IMG/VR virus record: IMGVR_UViG_3300031707_006572
Span: 1-39,042 of that record
DNA length: 39,042 nucleotides
Direction: 5' to 3' (one strand)
DNA from: a virus
Shown here: in pieces, positions 5,977 to 14,785 of the stretch
How positions within the stretch are numbered: position 1 is the first letter of the stretch
Layout: each line of letters begins with the position of its first letter
The notes under the pieces: model-generated
Told to the model about the DNA's origin: nothing
What the model saw: only the letters and a program-made list of their open reading frames with translations
Databases searched by the model: none
Translations under genes and position numbers: made by a program

Positions 5977-7655
5977 GACCATATCAACATGAGGCTGTCG
6001 AAGCCGTTTACCGCTATCTGCGCGAGCACGACGACAATCCGTGCGTGGTCATTCCCACCGCGGGCGGGAAGACTCCCGTCATGGCGACAATCTGCAGGGA
6101 CGCGGTCAGCCATTGGCATGGCCGCGTCCTTATTGTGGCGCATGTGAAGGAACTCCTGGAACAGGCAGTAGACAAGATTCGCCAAGTAGCACCGGAAATG
6201 CTGTTGAAGATTGGTCTGTACTCGGCGGGATTGAAGAGCAGGGATAAAGACCACTCCATCATTGTCGCAGGCGTGCAGTCGGTCTTCAGACGCGCGGCAG
6301 AACTTGGGCACTTTGACCTCGTCATCATTGACGAAGCGCACATGATCCCGCCGGATGGCGACGGGATGTATCGGACGCTTATCGCGGGCTTGAAAGACGC
6401 GAATCCGCACCTGCGCATCATCGGCCTTACGGCCACGCCGTTCCGAATGAGCACCGGCTCAATTTGTGCGCCGGAAAACATTCTGAACGCCGTCTGTTAC
6501 GAAATCGGCGTCCGAGAACTGATCGTCCAGAAATACCTTTGCCCGCTTCAAAGCAAGGCTGGCAAGGATAAGGTCGACACGTCAAGTCTGCATATCCGCG
6601 CCGGTGAATTCGTTGCCGGTGAAGTCGAGGCGCTTATGGACGACGAGCACCTGATCCAGTCGGCGTGCTCGGAAATCCTGCGTTACACCGCTGACCGTAA
6701 ATCATGCCTCATATTCGCCAGCGGTATTCAACACGGGCAACACGTGGCGGATACGCTCAGGAACGCCGGAGCGAACGTCGCCACGGTCTTCGGTGAAACG
6801 CTCGACTTCGAGCGCAACCAGACGCTCACGGATTTCCGCGCGGGGCGCTTGAAATACCTCATAAACGTCAACGTTCTCACAACCGGTTTCGATGCACCCA
6901 ACATCGATTGCGTGGCAATGCTCAGGCCGACGATGTCGCCGGGACTTTACTACCAGATGGTTGGGCGCGGTTTCAGGCTGTGCGAGGGCAAGAAGAACTG
7001 CCTTGTGCTCGATTTCGGCGGGAACATTATGCGCCACGGTCCGGTCGACGCCGTCCGCGTGTCGGATGGACGACGTGCGGGGACCGGCGAGGCTCCTGCT
7101 AAGGAATGCCCGCAATGCAACGCAGTCATTCATATGGCGTACATGACCTGCCCCGATTGCGGCTATGAGTTCCCAAAGCCAGAGCGCGAGAAGCATGAGG
7201 CGCAAGCCAGCGAGGCCAGCATATTGAGCCAGCAGGTCACCGTTACGGAACGCGAAGTCCTGGATGTCACCTATTCCATTCATCGCAAGCGCGACGCGGG
7301 CGAGGATGCGCCGACGACGTTGCGGGTCGATTACCGGCTGGGATTTCGCGTCTGGCAATCGGAATGGGTCTGCTTCGAGCACACCGGCTGGGCGCGAGCA
7401 AAGGCTGAGGCATGGTGGACGAAACGCTCTTCTGTAACGCCGGTGCCAGCCACAGTCGAAGAGGCATATCATCTCGCCACAAACGGCGCGGTCTGCGAAA
7501 CAAAGAAGATCACCGTGCGCCACGTCGCTGGGGAGAAGTACGACCGGATCATCGGCTACGAACTCGGAGAGAAACTGGATTACCGCGAGCCTGGCTGGGA
7601 TGAAACGGAGATGCAAATCGAATCAGAGCCAGCGGCCGAACCGGCACCGTTTTGA
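5964..7655 (+). CDS. superfamily 2 DEAH-box helicase
   Basis: A 563-residue helicase. Motif I is PTAGGKT (about 31-37), motif II is DEAH (123-126), motif III is TATP (156-159), and motif VI is QMVGRGFR (about 331-338). After the helicase core comes a zinc finger, CPQC...CPDC (about 381-402), and a C-terminal region common to phage helicases of the UvsW/SSL2-like group. It probably remodels replication or recombination DNA. The ATG at 5964 lies inside the end of rusA. GC content and codon use match neighbouring early genes. Confidence 0.92.
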   Translation: MLTLRPYQHEAVEAVYRYLREHDDNPCVVIPTAGGKTPVMATICRDAVSHWHGRVLIVAHVKELLEQAVDKIRQVAPEMLLKIGLYSAGLKSRDKDHSIIVAGVQSVFRRAAELGHFDLVIIDEAHMIPPDGDGMYRTLIAGLKDANPHLRIIGLTATPFRMSTGSICAPENILNAVCYEIGVRELIVQKYLCPLQSKAGKDKVDTSSLHIRAGEFVAGEVEALMDDEHLIQSACSEILRYTADRKSCLIFASGIQHGQHVADTLRNAGANVATVFGETLDFERNQTLTDFRAGRLKYLINVNVLTTGFDAPNIDCVAMLRPTMSPGLYYQMVGRGFRLCEGKKNCLVLDFGGNIMRHGPVDAVRVSDGRRAGTGEAPAKECPQCNAVIHMAYMTCPDCGYEFPKPEREKHEAQASEASILSQQVTVTEREVLDVTYSIHRKRDAGEDAPTTLRVDYRLGFRVWQSEWVCFEHTGWARAKAEAWWTKRSSVTPVPATVEEAYHLATNGAVCETKKITVRHVAGEKYDRIIGYELGEKLDYREPGWDETEMQIESEPAAEPAPF

Positions 7656-7665
7656 GGGGGGAAAC

Positions 7666-7938
7666 ATGACATTCAAAGACACACGCGGTCGCAGACAACG
7701 CAAGACGTTATTTCAACCGCAAGATGAATTCATAGACTCGGAAACTGATGATGAATGGGAATCCGCAAGCAATGAAGACGAGATTGACAAAGCGGCGCGC
7801 GACCGCGAGCACAATCGCCTGCGCAAAAACTTCTACCGTAAGGTGACTTCATTCCACATGGAATGGAATACACTGTCGGACAAATTCACCGAGGAAGAGA
7901 CAAACCATGAAAAAGCAGCGCAAGAAGACACTCTTTGA
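7666..7938 (+). CDS. acidic hypothetical protein
   Basis: A 90-residue protein starting after GGGGGG. It is strongly charged: a basic start (RGRRQRK), an acidic middle (DSETDDEWESASNEDEID), and a helical charged end. No known domain is seen. Its 3' end overlaps the next gene by 32 bases. It belongs to the early operon between the helicase and the primase. Such acidic proteins can be DNA mimics or adaptors, but nothing here proves that. Confidence 0.65.
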   Translation: MTFKDTRGRRQRKTLFQPQDEFIDSETDDEWESASNEDEIDKAARDREHNRLRKNFYRKVTSFHMEWNTLSDKFTEEETNHEKAAQEDTL

Positions 7939-8230
7939 AATCGCAACATGGCTCACCGTGCGCGGACAACGATACGCCTGTGAGGACGCGGAGCGCCTGG
8001 GAGAACTGGAACTCTATATTCGCATACAGAAGCGTCTTCAGCGGGCGGAACGCAATGACATCCTGATCTCTGCCAGAAGCGCGCAAAAGATCAAATGCGC
8101 GTTTTGCAGAGCGGGAGTGAAATCTCTCCCAGACGGGCTTGTCTTGTCGGGCTCAGGCGATAGCGAAGGCGACACAATACTACATGATTCTGACGGGAAA
8201 TTTGGACGAGGGCAAAATGTGGTTCGATAG
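7907..8230 (+). CDS. hypothetical early protein
   Basis: A 107-residue protein started at 7907 with GAGGAAGAG upstream. The N terminus is basic (MKKQRKK); the middle is helical (AERLGELELYIRIQKRLQRA); one CxxC (CAFC) lies near residue 68 without a second pair. It overlaps the genes on both sides. The function is not recognised. Confidence 0.6.
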   Translation: MKKQRKKTLFEIATWLTVRGQRYACEDAERLGELELYIRIQKRLQRAERNDILISARSAQKIKCAFCRAGVKSLPDGLVLSGSGDSEGDTILHDSDGKFGRGQNVVR

Positions 8231-9050
8231 ATTATGCAAAATGATCGAAGCGACAAGCGCGCACAACGTGGCAAGCGCGCCATTGATGCAAAGCATGGCG
8301 CGAAGGGCGGCATTGTTCACGTTGGAAAACGTCGTCCTCAGCACGGATTTGAGAGAACTATCGGATGCGGATAGGAACAGACTATTCGAGTTGTTTCATT
8401 TTCCATTCCCCGTGGTTGCCATCGAAGACCCTGATGGCGCATGTATCATAGAAGATAGCAATCAGGACGCGCTCGGATTATTCAACCGTCCCATGCGCTT
8501 TGTGGAAATTTGGGGCAAGGGGCAAATCGCGTCTTTCAGGTGGGGTACGTTTTGGGTGGTGGCACCCGTAAACGACAACTTCGCGCTCTTTGTGGACGTG
8601 CGCGGCATGGCGCAAAATGATGGCGGTGAACTGTATTTCTTTACGCCACAAGAAATACGCGCCGTGGCACGAGAGGCAGGGAGCCAGTTCTCGATCAATC
8701 TTGCCGTCTACGTTGAAGAGATGCGCATCATAAATCTGCCGTCATACATCATCATCGAAAGCGCACCGAAGAAGATCAGGGACCCGAACTCACGACTCAT
8801 CCCGCGAAGTCATGAACGCAAAACATACACGGCGCTGAAGCCAGGGGACATTCATATCAGATACACAGGGTTTTCCGGCACTACGCATGCATCTCCGAGA
8901 ACGCATCAGAGGCGCAGGCATTTGCGGCTTCTCAGCAGTGACAGATATGTCAATAAGCAAGGTCAGTACATTTCTGTCCCGGCAAGTTGGGTCGGGAAAA
9001 CAGAATATTCCTCAGACAGGCGCATCTACCGTGTGTTGCTTGACAGATGA
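8217..9050 (+). CDS. hypothetical protein with C-terminal RRxH motif region
   Basis: A 277-residue protein, read from the ATG at 8217 with GAGGG five bases upstream; an earlier ATG at 8184 is also possible. The N-terminal part is helical and has no recognisable domain. The C-terminal part (GTTHASPRTHQRRRHLRLLS, then ISVPASWVGK) matches a recurring tail of phage hypothetical proteins in which a SPRxHxRRGH-like motif is followed by a WVG segment. Its function is unknown. It lies just before the primase-helicase. Confidence 0.68.
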   Translation: MWFDRLCKMIEATSAHNVASAPLMQSMARRAALFTLENVVLSTDLRELSDADRNRLFELFHFPFPVVAIEDPDGACIIEDSNQDALGLFNRPMRFVEIWGKGQIASFRWGTFWVVAPVNDNFALFVDVRGMAQNDGGELYFFTPQEIRAVAREAGSQFSINLAVYVEEMRIINLPSYIIIESAPKKIRDPNSRLIPRSHERKTYTALKPGDIHIRYTGFSGTTHASPRTHQRRRHLRLLSSDRYVNKQGQYISVPASWVGKTEYSSDRRIYRVLLDR

Positions 9051-9080
9051 TGGTGCCAAATACATCGAGAGAAAAAGGCA

Positions 9081-11279
9081 ATGCAAGAACTGATATACGG
9101 CCTCTTTGGCGACACCATCACTGCTGAGCGCCGACTATGTCTCGTCACGCTGCCGGACAAGAAGCACACATTTCACGCCTCCGTCAAGGACGCTTACGGG
9201 TACGCGGCCGAGGTCATGCAGAAGGCGGAAGTGTATTTCTGCGTGGGCTTGATGAAAGGCGACGATGGCGATCCGCACAGGTACGAGAAGGATGTTCTTG
9301 CTATAGGCGGTTTCTGGGCCGACATCGACCTCGACGCGCCATATCGTAAAGGCAAAAAGGCGCTTCCCAAGACAATGGACGAGGCGAAGTCCATCCTGGC
9401 GAAACTGCCTCTCGCGCCAAGTGTGCTCGTCGATTCGGGCCACGGCCTTCATGTGTATTGGGTCTTCAGGGAGCCGTGGGTGTTTGACGGCGATGATGAA
9501 CGCCTGAAAGCCAGACGCCTGTCCGACGGTTGGAAGGCAAGGATGCGGCAGGCCGCGGGTGAATGCGGGTGGGCAATCGACTCGGTAAGCGAACTCAACC
9601 GCATTATGCGATTACCCGGAACGTTCAACCGCAAGGGCGACGTGCCTGTCGCAGTGCGCGTTTTGGAATCGCACGACGACATCCGGTACAACCCGTCGGA
9701 CTTCGAAGAGTATGCATCGGCGCAGATGTCATCGCAGGAGACGCAAGGGGCGACCGTGCAGTTGGAGTCGCTCATTCTCACTCCAAGCGCGCAGCCACCA
9801 GTCGAAAAATTCGCCGCGCTTATGCGCGATGTGCCGTTGTTCGTGAAGACATGGAACCGCCAACGCGATGATTTCAAAACAGACCAGTCACAGTCGGTCT
9901 ATGACATGGCCTTGGCGGATATCGCGGCATTGAACCAATGGACGCCGCAGGAAATCGCCAACCTGCTAATCGCCGCGCGGACAAAACACAACGACAACGT
10001 TCAGAAGGCTCTGCGCGCCGGGTATATGACGGACACCGTCGGCAAGGCGATACGCATGGCTAAAGAGCGGATGGCGAACGGCGTGGATTTGTCCTGCTTT
10101 ACGGTCAAACAGCCTACGGAAATATCAGGTCCGAGAAGTCTGCGACAACTTGTACGCGAATATCCCGTGTTACGCAGTCCAGTTATCGAGGGGCTGTTGC
10201 GCCAAGGCGAAACGATGAACATCATCTCGGCAACAAAAATCGGCAAGAGTTGGCTCGCAACCGATCTCGCGCTTGCAGTCGCAACCGGGCGTCCGTGGCT
10301 CGGCATGCAAACCGTGCGCGGCGACGTACTCATCCTCGATAACGAGTTGCATGGTGAAACGTCAGCGAACCGCATTCCAAAGGTCGCCAAGGCGCGCGGG
10401 ATGGACTTTGACGAGGTTGCGGACCACCTGTTCGTGCACAATCTTCGCGGACAGTTGCAGACGATAGACACGCTTGAAAGGTATTTCAGGCAGTTTGAGC
10501 CTGGACGGTTCAGCATGGTTATTCTCGACGCCTTCTACCGCTTCCTGCCGGTCCGCACTGACGAGAACGACAACGGCACGATGGCGAACCTCTACAACAT
10601 ACTGGATTCGTTCTCTGATTATATGAAATCGTCATTCGTTCTCATTCATCACACGTCGAAAGGCAACCAGTCGCTCAAGGATGTAACGGACGTCGGCGCT
10701 GGAGCAGGAGCGCAATCGCGCGCAACAGACACGCACCTTGTCCTGCGGCGGCATGAGCAAAATGACGTGGTCGTGCTTGAAGCAGCCGTGCGGTCATGGC
10801 CACCGCTGCCGCCGAGATGCCTGCGTTGGGCGTGGCCCATCTGGATGCCCGCCGACGACCTCAATCCCGATTCTCTCAAGAAGGAGGGCAGCAAAAAGGC
10901 AGCGAAGACGGCGGAAACTGCGAAGCGACTGGATTATGACACGCCTGGTTTCGTGAAGCGGTTCATCGCCGAGATACCGAAGAGCGAAGACCGCATTCAT
11001 GAAGAGACCGAGGCAGAAGGTCTATCAGGCCGGCGCACCAGCAGGTTCATCAGGCTTGCCGAACAGGACGGGCTCATCTATTCGCATGTCATTGGTCCCA
11101 AGGGAATAGTCGGTTGGGCAACCGTGCCACAACCTGAAGATGAGATTCAGGACGACCGTAAACGCTTGGCTGTCGAAACGCTCCTTCATGATGAACCAAA
11201 TCTGTCCACGAAAGATGTCGCGGAGCGTTGTGGTGTGTCTCGTCAGTACGTGAACCGCATTCGGAAGGAGTCTGAATGA
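9081..11279 (+). CDS. primase-helicase fusion (AEP primase plus RecA-like helicase)
   Basis: A 732-residue replication protein. The N-terminal part shows archaeo-eukaryotic primase motifs: DID (81-83) for metal binding, SGHGLHVYW (119-127) and RLPGTFNRKG (177-186). The middle is a RecA-fold helicase (AAA_25/RepA type) with Walker A ATKIGKSW (about 384-391), Walker B MVILDAF (about 479-485) and VLIHHTSKG near residue 520. The last 30 residues form a helix-turn-helix (STKDVAERCGVSRQYVNRI). The gene is directly followed by TGGAAAC iterons, which suggests that the protein starts replication there. The start at 9081 overlaps no other gene and has a weak GAGAAAAAGG ribosome site. Confidence 0.9.
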   Translation: MQELIYGLFGDTITAERRLCLVTLPDKKHTFHASVKDAYGYAAEVMQKAEVYFCVGLMKGDDGDPHRYEKDVLAIGGFWADIDLDAPYRKGKKALPKTMDEAKSILAKLPLAPSVLVDSGHGLHVYWVFREPWVFDGDDERLKARRLSDGWKARMRQAAGECGWAIDSVSELNRIMRLPGTFNRKGDVPVAVRVLESHDDIRYNPSDFEEYASAQMSSQETQGATVQLESLILTPSAQPPVEKFAALMRDVPLFVKTWNRQRDDFKTDQSQSVYDMALADIAALNQWTPQEIANLLIAARTKHNDNVQKALRAGYMTDTVGKAIRMAKERMANGVDLSCFTVKQPTEISGPRSLRQLVREYPVLRSPVIEGLLRQGETMNIISATKIGKSWLATDLALAVATGRPWLGMQTVRGDVLILDNELHGETSANRIPKVAKARGMDFDEVADHLFVHNLRGQLQTIDTLERYFRQFEPGRFSMVILDAFYRFLPVRTDENDNGTMANLYNILDSFSDYMKSSFVLIHHTSKGNQSLKDVTDVGAGAGAQSRATDTHLVLRRHEQNDVVVLEAAVRSWPPLPPRCLRWAWPIWMPADDLNPDSLKKEGSKKAAKTAETAKRLDYDTPGFVKRFIAEIPKSEDRIHEETEAEGLSGRRTSRFIRLAEQDGLIYSHVIGPKGIVGWATVPQPEDEIQDDRKRLAVETLLHDEPNLSTKDVAERCGVSRQYVNRIRKESE

Positions 11280-11280
11280 T

Positions 11281-11533
11281 GGAAACAAAAGTGGAAACAA
11301 CTATGGAAACAGCACTGGAAACAACACCTATTGCTGGTTGGAAACATGGAAACAAGTTTCCAACGAGTGTTTCCAGTCGTAAGTCACTGCATAGCAGAGC
11401 AATAAGTATTGCTTGGAAACAAAGAAACACGTTTGCACACACACCCCCCATACCCCCACTAGGGTGCGCGAGCCTGAAGGCGTCGCGCACTAGGCTGGAA
11501 ACTGTGTGTGCGAAATCTTGTTTCCATGTTTCC
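11281..11533. repeat. TGGAAAC iterons, candidate phage replication origin
   Basis: GGAAAC occurs at 11281, 11293, 11305 and 11317 (exactly 12-bp steps), then at 11340, 11348, 11415 and 11497. The inverted form GTTTCC occurs at 11356, 11369, 11520 and 11528. All but a few lie as TGGAAACA. The array begins at the stop codon of the primase-helicase, where many phages and plasmids keep their origin. A plus-strand frame (11276-11737) is open through it, but its product is repetitive at first and not protein-like later. The origin is inference; the repeats are direct observation. Confidence 0.6.
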
Positions 11534-11720
11534 AAACGTGGGCGTTTCACGGTTCCTTCCGGGCAGAATCAAAAGGTTACGCGCGCGGGAACAGCCGCCA
11601 ATAGCATGAGACTTTCTTTTTTGCCGGTTTTTCCTGTTGCGTCCCGGCGCGGAGGTTTTACGGCCAAGGAATCTATCGGCCTTGGCAAACAGGACGCGCC
11701 TTATCGCAACGTGGCGCGTC
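11463..11720. other. hairpin-rich noncoding stretch after the iterons
   Basis: Three strong hairpins lie in a row. At 11463-11492, GGTGCGCGAGCC pairs with GGCGTCGCGCACT around a TGAA loop, with one bulged G. At 11663-11686, GCCAAGG pairs with CCTTGGC. At 11693-11720, GACGCGCC pairs with GGCGCGTC. None is followed by a T-run, so simple terminators are unlikely. With the iterons upstream, they could be primase or single-strand initiation sites. No convincing gene lies between 11280 and 11761. Confidence 0.5.
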
Positions 11721-11761
11721 GGGTTCGCGGTAATTAGGCTAGTTTCGAGAGAGGGGTTGGC

Positions 11762-12574
11762 ATGAACGCAGAGTTTCGCAAGGATTCGAGCATTAGGAAC
11801 GTGGAACGGATAACGCTCCACGAGGCGAAGCGGTTTTGTCTGCGCTGGCACTACTCGAAGATATTCCCGCCCCATTGTCTTGTGAACCTTGGTCTGCGGA
11901 ATGCTGCCGGAGAGTTGATTGCCGTCGCCATGTGGGGCTGGGGCGTGCGCCCGCGCCACACGATTCAGAAACTCTTTCCGAGTCTCGGCGTCCAGGATTA
12001 CCTCGAACTGAACCGTCTGTGCCTGCGCGACGACGAACCGCGCAACTCGGAGTCACACTTCATCTCACTCTGCGCGGAATGGATTCGCGTCAATTGCCCT
12101 GACGTGAAACTGCTCTTCACATGGGCGGATGGTCTTCGCGGCAAGCCGGGTTACGTTTATCAAGCGTCGTCATGGCTCTACGGCGGGTTCATCAAGACGG
12201 ACTTGTATGTGGACGAGCATGGCGGGCCAATTCATCCGCGCCTAATGATTACGCGCCTAGGCACACGCAGTCATGCGGAGTGGATGCGGCAGGGTTTCTC
12301 GAAGTGGAAGGGTTACCAGTTTCGGTATGTGAAGTTTCTCTGCGGTCATGCTGAACGGAAACGACTCCTGCGCGAGTCGTCGGTTCGCTGGGCGCAGGTA
12401 TATCCCAAAACAGCGGACTGCCGCTGGTGGGTTGATGCGGGGGAAGGCTCAAGAGAGAGCCACGAGCCGCCCAGGCTCGTAGGGACGGGGCAGTTCCGTC
12501 ACCCCGCTCCATTGCAAACAAACGTTGCCGAACAGCAACGATTACTTTTTGGAGGGGAACGCCATGAAAATTGA
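11762..12574 (+). CDS. Mom-like DNA-modification protein (GNAT fold)
   Basis: A 270-residue protein. The segments HYSKIFPPHCLVNLGL, LIAVAMWGWG, LELNRLCL, and LLFTWADGLRGKPGYVYQAS, then WLYGG, match the Mom family, whose founding member in phage Mu adds a carbamoylmethyl group to adenine to block restriction. The aromatic-rich core is intact. The C-terminal 60 residues look disordered. The next gene is a ParB-domain methyltransferase overlapping it by 11 bases, so both probably modify or protect phage DNA. A GAGAGGGG site precedes the ATG. Exact chemistry cannot be told from sequence alone. Confidence 0.82.
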   Translation: MNAEFRKDSSIRNVERITLHEAKRFCLRWHYSKIFPPHCLVNLGLRNAAGELIAVAMWGWGVRPRHTIQKLFPSLGVQDYLELNRLCLRDDEPRNSESHFISLCAEWIRVNCPDVKLLFTWADGLRGKPGYVYQASSWLYGGFIKTDLYVDEHGGPIHPRLMITRLGTRSHAEWMRQGFSKWKGYQFRYVKFLCGHAERKRLLRESSVRWAQVYPKTADCRWWVDAGEGSRESHEPPRLVGTGQFRHPAPLQTNVAEQQRLLFGGERHEN

Positions 12575-13880
12575 AATGCGCAAAACAACTGACATCAAAC
12601 CGTACGACAAGAACCCGCGCGACAACGATGCTGCGGTTGATGCTGTGGCCCACTCGATACGCGAGTATGGTTTTCGGCAGCCGATTGTCGTGGACAAAGA
12701 TGGTGTAATCATCGTCGGACACACGCGGCTCAAGGCCGCATTGAAACTCGGCATGACTGAGGTGCCTGTTCACGTGGCCACCGACATGACGCCGGAACAG
12801 ATCAAGGCATATCGCATCGCGGATAACAAGGTCGCGGAACTTGCCTCGTGGAACATGGAACTCCTGCCCATCGAGTTGTCAGAACTGCGCGGCATGGACG
12901 TGGACCTCGCGCTGCTCGGCTTCTCAAGCGAGGAGTTGGAGAAGATGCTTGGTGCGACAGGCACTGAGGGACTCACCGACCCTGACGCCGTGCCCGCGCC
13001 TCCGGACGAGGCAACCACGCGCCCGGGCGACCTGTGGATTCTTGGCAACCATCGTCTGCTCTGTGGCGACTCCAGCAAGTCCGAAGACGTGGACCGCCTG
13101 CTCGATGGCGCACGGATTCAACTCGTAAATACAGATCCCCCATATAACGTGCAGGTCGCGCCGAGAAGTAATGCGGCTGTTGCGGTCGCACGCGCAGGCG
13201 GCAAGTACGTGGGGTCTCAGGGACTGGACGTCGGCGTTGAAGGCGCGGCAAAAGCGAGCGAAACCACTCAAATAAAACTGCGTCCGAGGGATCGCGCCCT
13301 CGCGAACGACTTTGTTTCCGACGAGGAATTCGCGCGGTTGCTCAGGGCATGGTTCGGGAACGTTCAGCGCGTGCTGGAGCCCGGACGCGCGTACTACATT
13401 TGGGGCGGATACAGCAATATCTGGAACTACCCCAACGCGCTGAAGGAATGCGAACTCTACTTCTCGCAGATGGTCATCTGGGTGAAGGAGCATCCGGTAT
13501 TGACGCGCAAGGATTTCATGGGCAATCACGAGTGGTGCTTCTACGGCTGGCGTGAGGGCGCGGCGCATTATTTCAACCCGGAAATCAAGAACGCCACTGA
13601 CGTTTGGAGCGTGAAGAAAATCAACCCTCAGTCAATGGTTCACTTGACTGAGAAACCAGTGGAACTCGCGCTGCGTGCCATGACATACAGCAGCAAGCCA
13701 GGCGAGAATGTCCTCGACCTCTTCGGCGGTTCTGGCTCGACCCTCATCGCAGCCGAGAAGACCGGGCGCAAGGCATTCCTCATGGAACTCGACGCCCTCT
13801 ACTGCGACGTCATCGTCCGCCGCTGGGAAGAGTTCACGGGCAAGAAAGCCGAGCGCATCGCGGCAGAGGTGACGGCGTGA
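12564..13880 (+). CDS. ParB-domain DNA methyltransferase (N4-cytosine/N6-adenine, beta class)
   Basis: A 438-residue protein started at 12564 after TTGGAGGGG. The N-terminal ParB/sulfiredoxin-like domain contains IVVDKDGVIIVGHTRLKAA (about 36-54). The methyltransferase part has motif IV DPPY (about 191-194) before motif I DLFGGSGSTL (about 384-393), the beta-class order. Such fusions are common phage orphan methyltransferases that protect DNA from restriction. It overlaps the Mom-like gene upstream and the DUF1937-type gene downstream (GTGA), so all three are co-translated. Confidence 0.9.
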   Translation: MKIEMRKTTDIKPYDKNPRDNDAAVDAVAHSIREYGFRQPIVVDKDGVIIVGHTRLKAALKLGMTEVPVHVATDMTPEQIKAYRIADNKVAELASWNMELLPIELSELRGMDVDLALLGFSSEELEKMLGATGTEGLTDPDAVPAPPDEATTRPGDLWILGNHRLLCGDSSKSEDVDRLLDGARIQLVNTDPPYNVQVAPRSNAAVAVARAGGKYVGSQGLDVGVEGAAKASETTQIKLRPRDRALANDFVSDEEFARLLRAWFGNVQRVLEPGRAYYIWGGYSNIWNYPNALKECELYFSQMVIWVKEHPVLTRKDFMGNHEWCFYGWREGAAHYFNPEIKNATDVWSVKKINPQSMVHLTEKPVELALRAMTYSSKPGENVLDLFGGSGSTLIAAEKTGRKAFLMELDALYCDVIVRRWEEFTGKKAERIAAEVTA

Positions 13881-14284
13881 TTTACGTCGCGTCACCATAT
13901 ACGCATCCAGACCCAGCAGTGCGCGAGGCGCGGTATCGCGCGGTGTGTCGTCAGGTGGCGGAGATGCTTCGATGTGGCATTCAGGCATTCTCGCCGGTTT
14001 GCCACTCGCACTCCCTCGTGGAATATGGCGTGCCGGGCGACTGGGGGTTCTGGCGCGATTACGACCTGAAGTTCCTGGCCATGTGCGATGAGGTATGGGT
14101 GCTCATGTTGGACGGGTGGAAAACGTCAACAGGCGTGCAGGCGGAGATTGTAATGGCGATGGCACTTGGGAAGCGGGTTGTGTTTGTGGAACCGGACGGT
14201 CGGATCAAAGGCGCGATCACTGACCAAACCCCAGCGGATGCTGGGGCGGTCAACTCGGGGGACGTTTGCGATGTTACTTCTTGA
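13877..14284 (+). CDS. DUF1937 / nucleoside 2-deoxyribosyltransferase-like protein
   Basis: A 135-residue protein with a GTG start overlapping the methyltransferase stop. It begins IYVASPYTHPD, has SPVCHSHSL near residue 40, then CDEVWVLMLDGWKTSTGVQAE with the conserved acidic residue of the 2-deoxyribosyltransferase fold. It may act on nucleotides or hypermodified bases, which fits the DNA-modification neighbourhood. The C-terminal 25 residues are low complexity and overlap a hairpin that may terminate the opposing operon. Confidence 0.8.
   Translation: MIYVASPYTHPDPAVREARYRAVCRQVAEMLRCGIQAFSPVCHSHSLVEYGVPGDWGFWRDYDLKFLAMCDEVWVLMLDGWKTSTGVQAEIVMAMALGKRVVFVEPDGRIKGAITDQTPADAGAVNSGDVCDVTS
14229..14246 (-). 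terminator. probable terminator of the leftward small-gene cluster
   Basis: On the minus strand CCCCAGC-ATCC-GCTGGGG is a perfect 7-bp hairpin followed by TTTGG, 28 bases past the stop codon of the HARE-HTH gene. The T-run is short, so termination may be partial. It lies inside the coding end of the DUF1937-type gene on the plus strand. Confidence 0.45.
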
Positions 14285-14747
14285 TGGTAAACATGCCTCT
14301 GTCGGCTTTGGCGAATCTCGACGCGTCGCCTTTCACCGCTATTTCGCGGATAATTGCGGCGTAGATCGTCGCGGCGGGCGTCTTGCCGTTCGTCGTCCAG
14401 TAACCTTTCTCAATGGCGCGCTCCACCATCGTCTTGGTGTTGATCGGTTCGCCCGCCTCCGTAAGAACCTTGGCGGCAGCGTCCAGACCGGACATCTTGC
14501 CGTCCTTCTTCTCATCCTTGTCTATGATGACAAGGTCTTCAGCGGTGCGCGCCACGCCGTCGTCCTTCTTCGCTGCGTCCGTCGTCTTCGGGGTCTTCGT
14601 GCGCGGCAGGCGCATGGACTTCTTCGCGGGGGCCTTTTCGTTGAGGACGGTGTGCTTTACTGTGGCCATGTAATTTTTCTCCAGCGCCGGGTTCGTTTTC
14701 GCGGACTTCTTGGTTTCTTTCTTCGCGGTTTTCGTGCTCTTCTTCAT
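14274..14747 (-). CDS. HARE-HTH domain protein
   Basis: A 157-residue protein starting after GGAGG. Residues 1-65 are Lys/Ala-rich and probably disordered or DNA-binding. Residues 85-157 form a HARE-HTH winged-helix domain: LDAAAKVLTEAGEPINTKTM, then KTPAATIYAAIIREI, ending RGMFTIKK. Known HARE-HTH proteins link chromatin or DNA modification to other functions and are found in restriction enzymes. Here it lies tail-to-tail with a DNA-modification operon, overlapping the DUF1937-type gene by 11 bases. It may recognise modified phage DNA or act as a nucleoid-like protein. Confidence 0.85.
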   Translation of the reverse strand: MKKSTKTAKKETKKSAKTNPALEKNYMATVKHTVLNEKAPAKKSMRLPRTKTPKTTDAAKKDDGVARTAEDLVIIDKDEKKDGKMSGLDAAAKVLTEAGEPINTKTMVERAIEKGYWTTNGKTPAATIYAAIIREIAVKGDASRFAKADRGMFTIKK

Positions 14748-14785
14748 GAGATCCTCCGTTGTTTGGAAAAAGGGAAAAGGGTTCG

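Noticed and set aside
11281-11533. CRISPR array from TGGAAAC repeats
   Set aside because: Repeats are only 6-8 bp, occur in both orientations, and gaps are too short and irregular for spacers.
11276-11737. 153-codon frame through the iterons as a gene
   Set aside because: The first part is an artefact of 12-bp repeats and the rest reads through hairpins with no protein-like pattern. Not fully excluded, but the noncoding origin is the better explanation.
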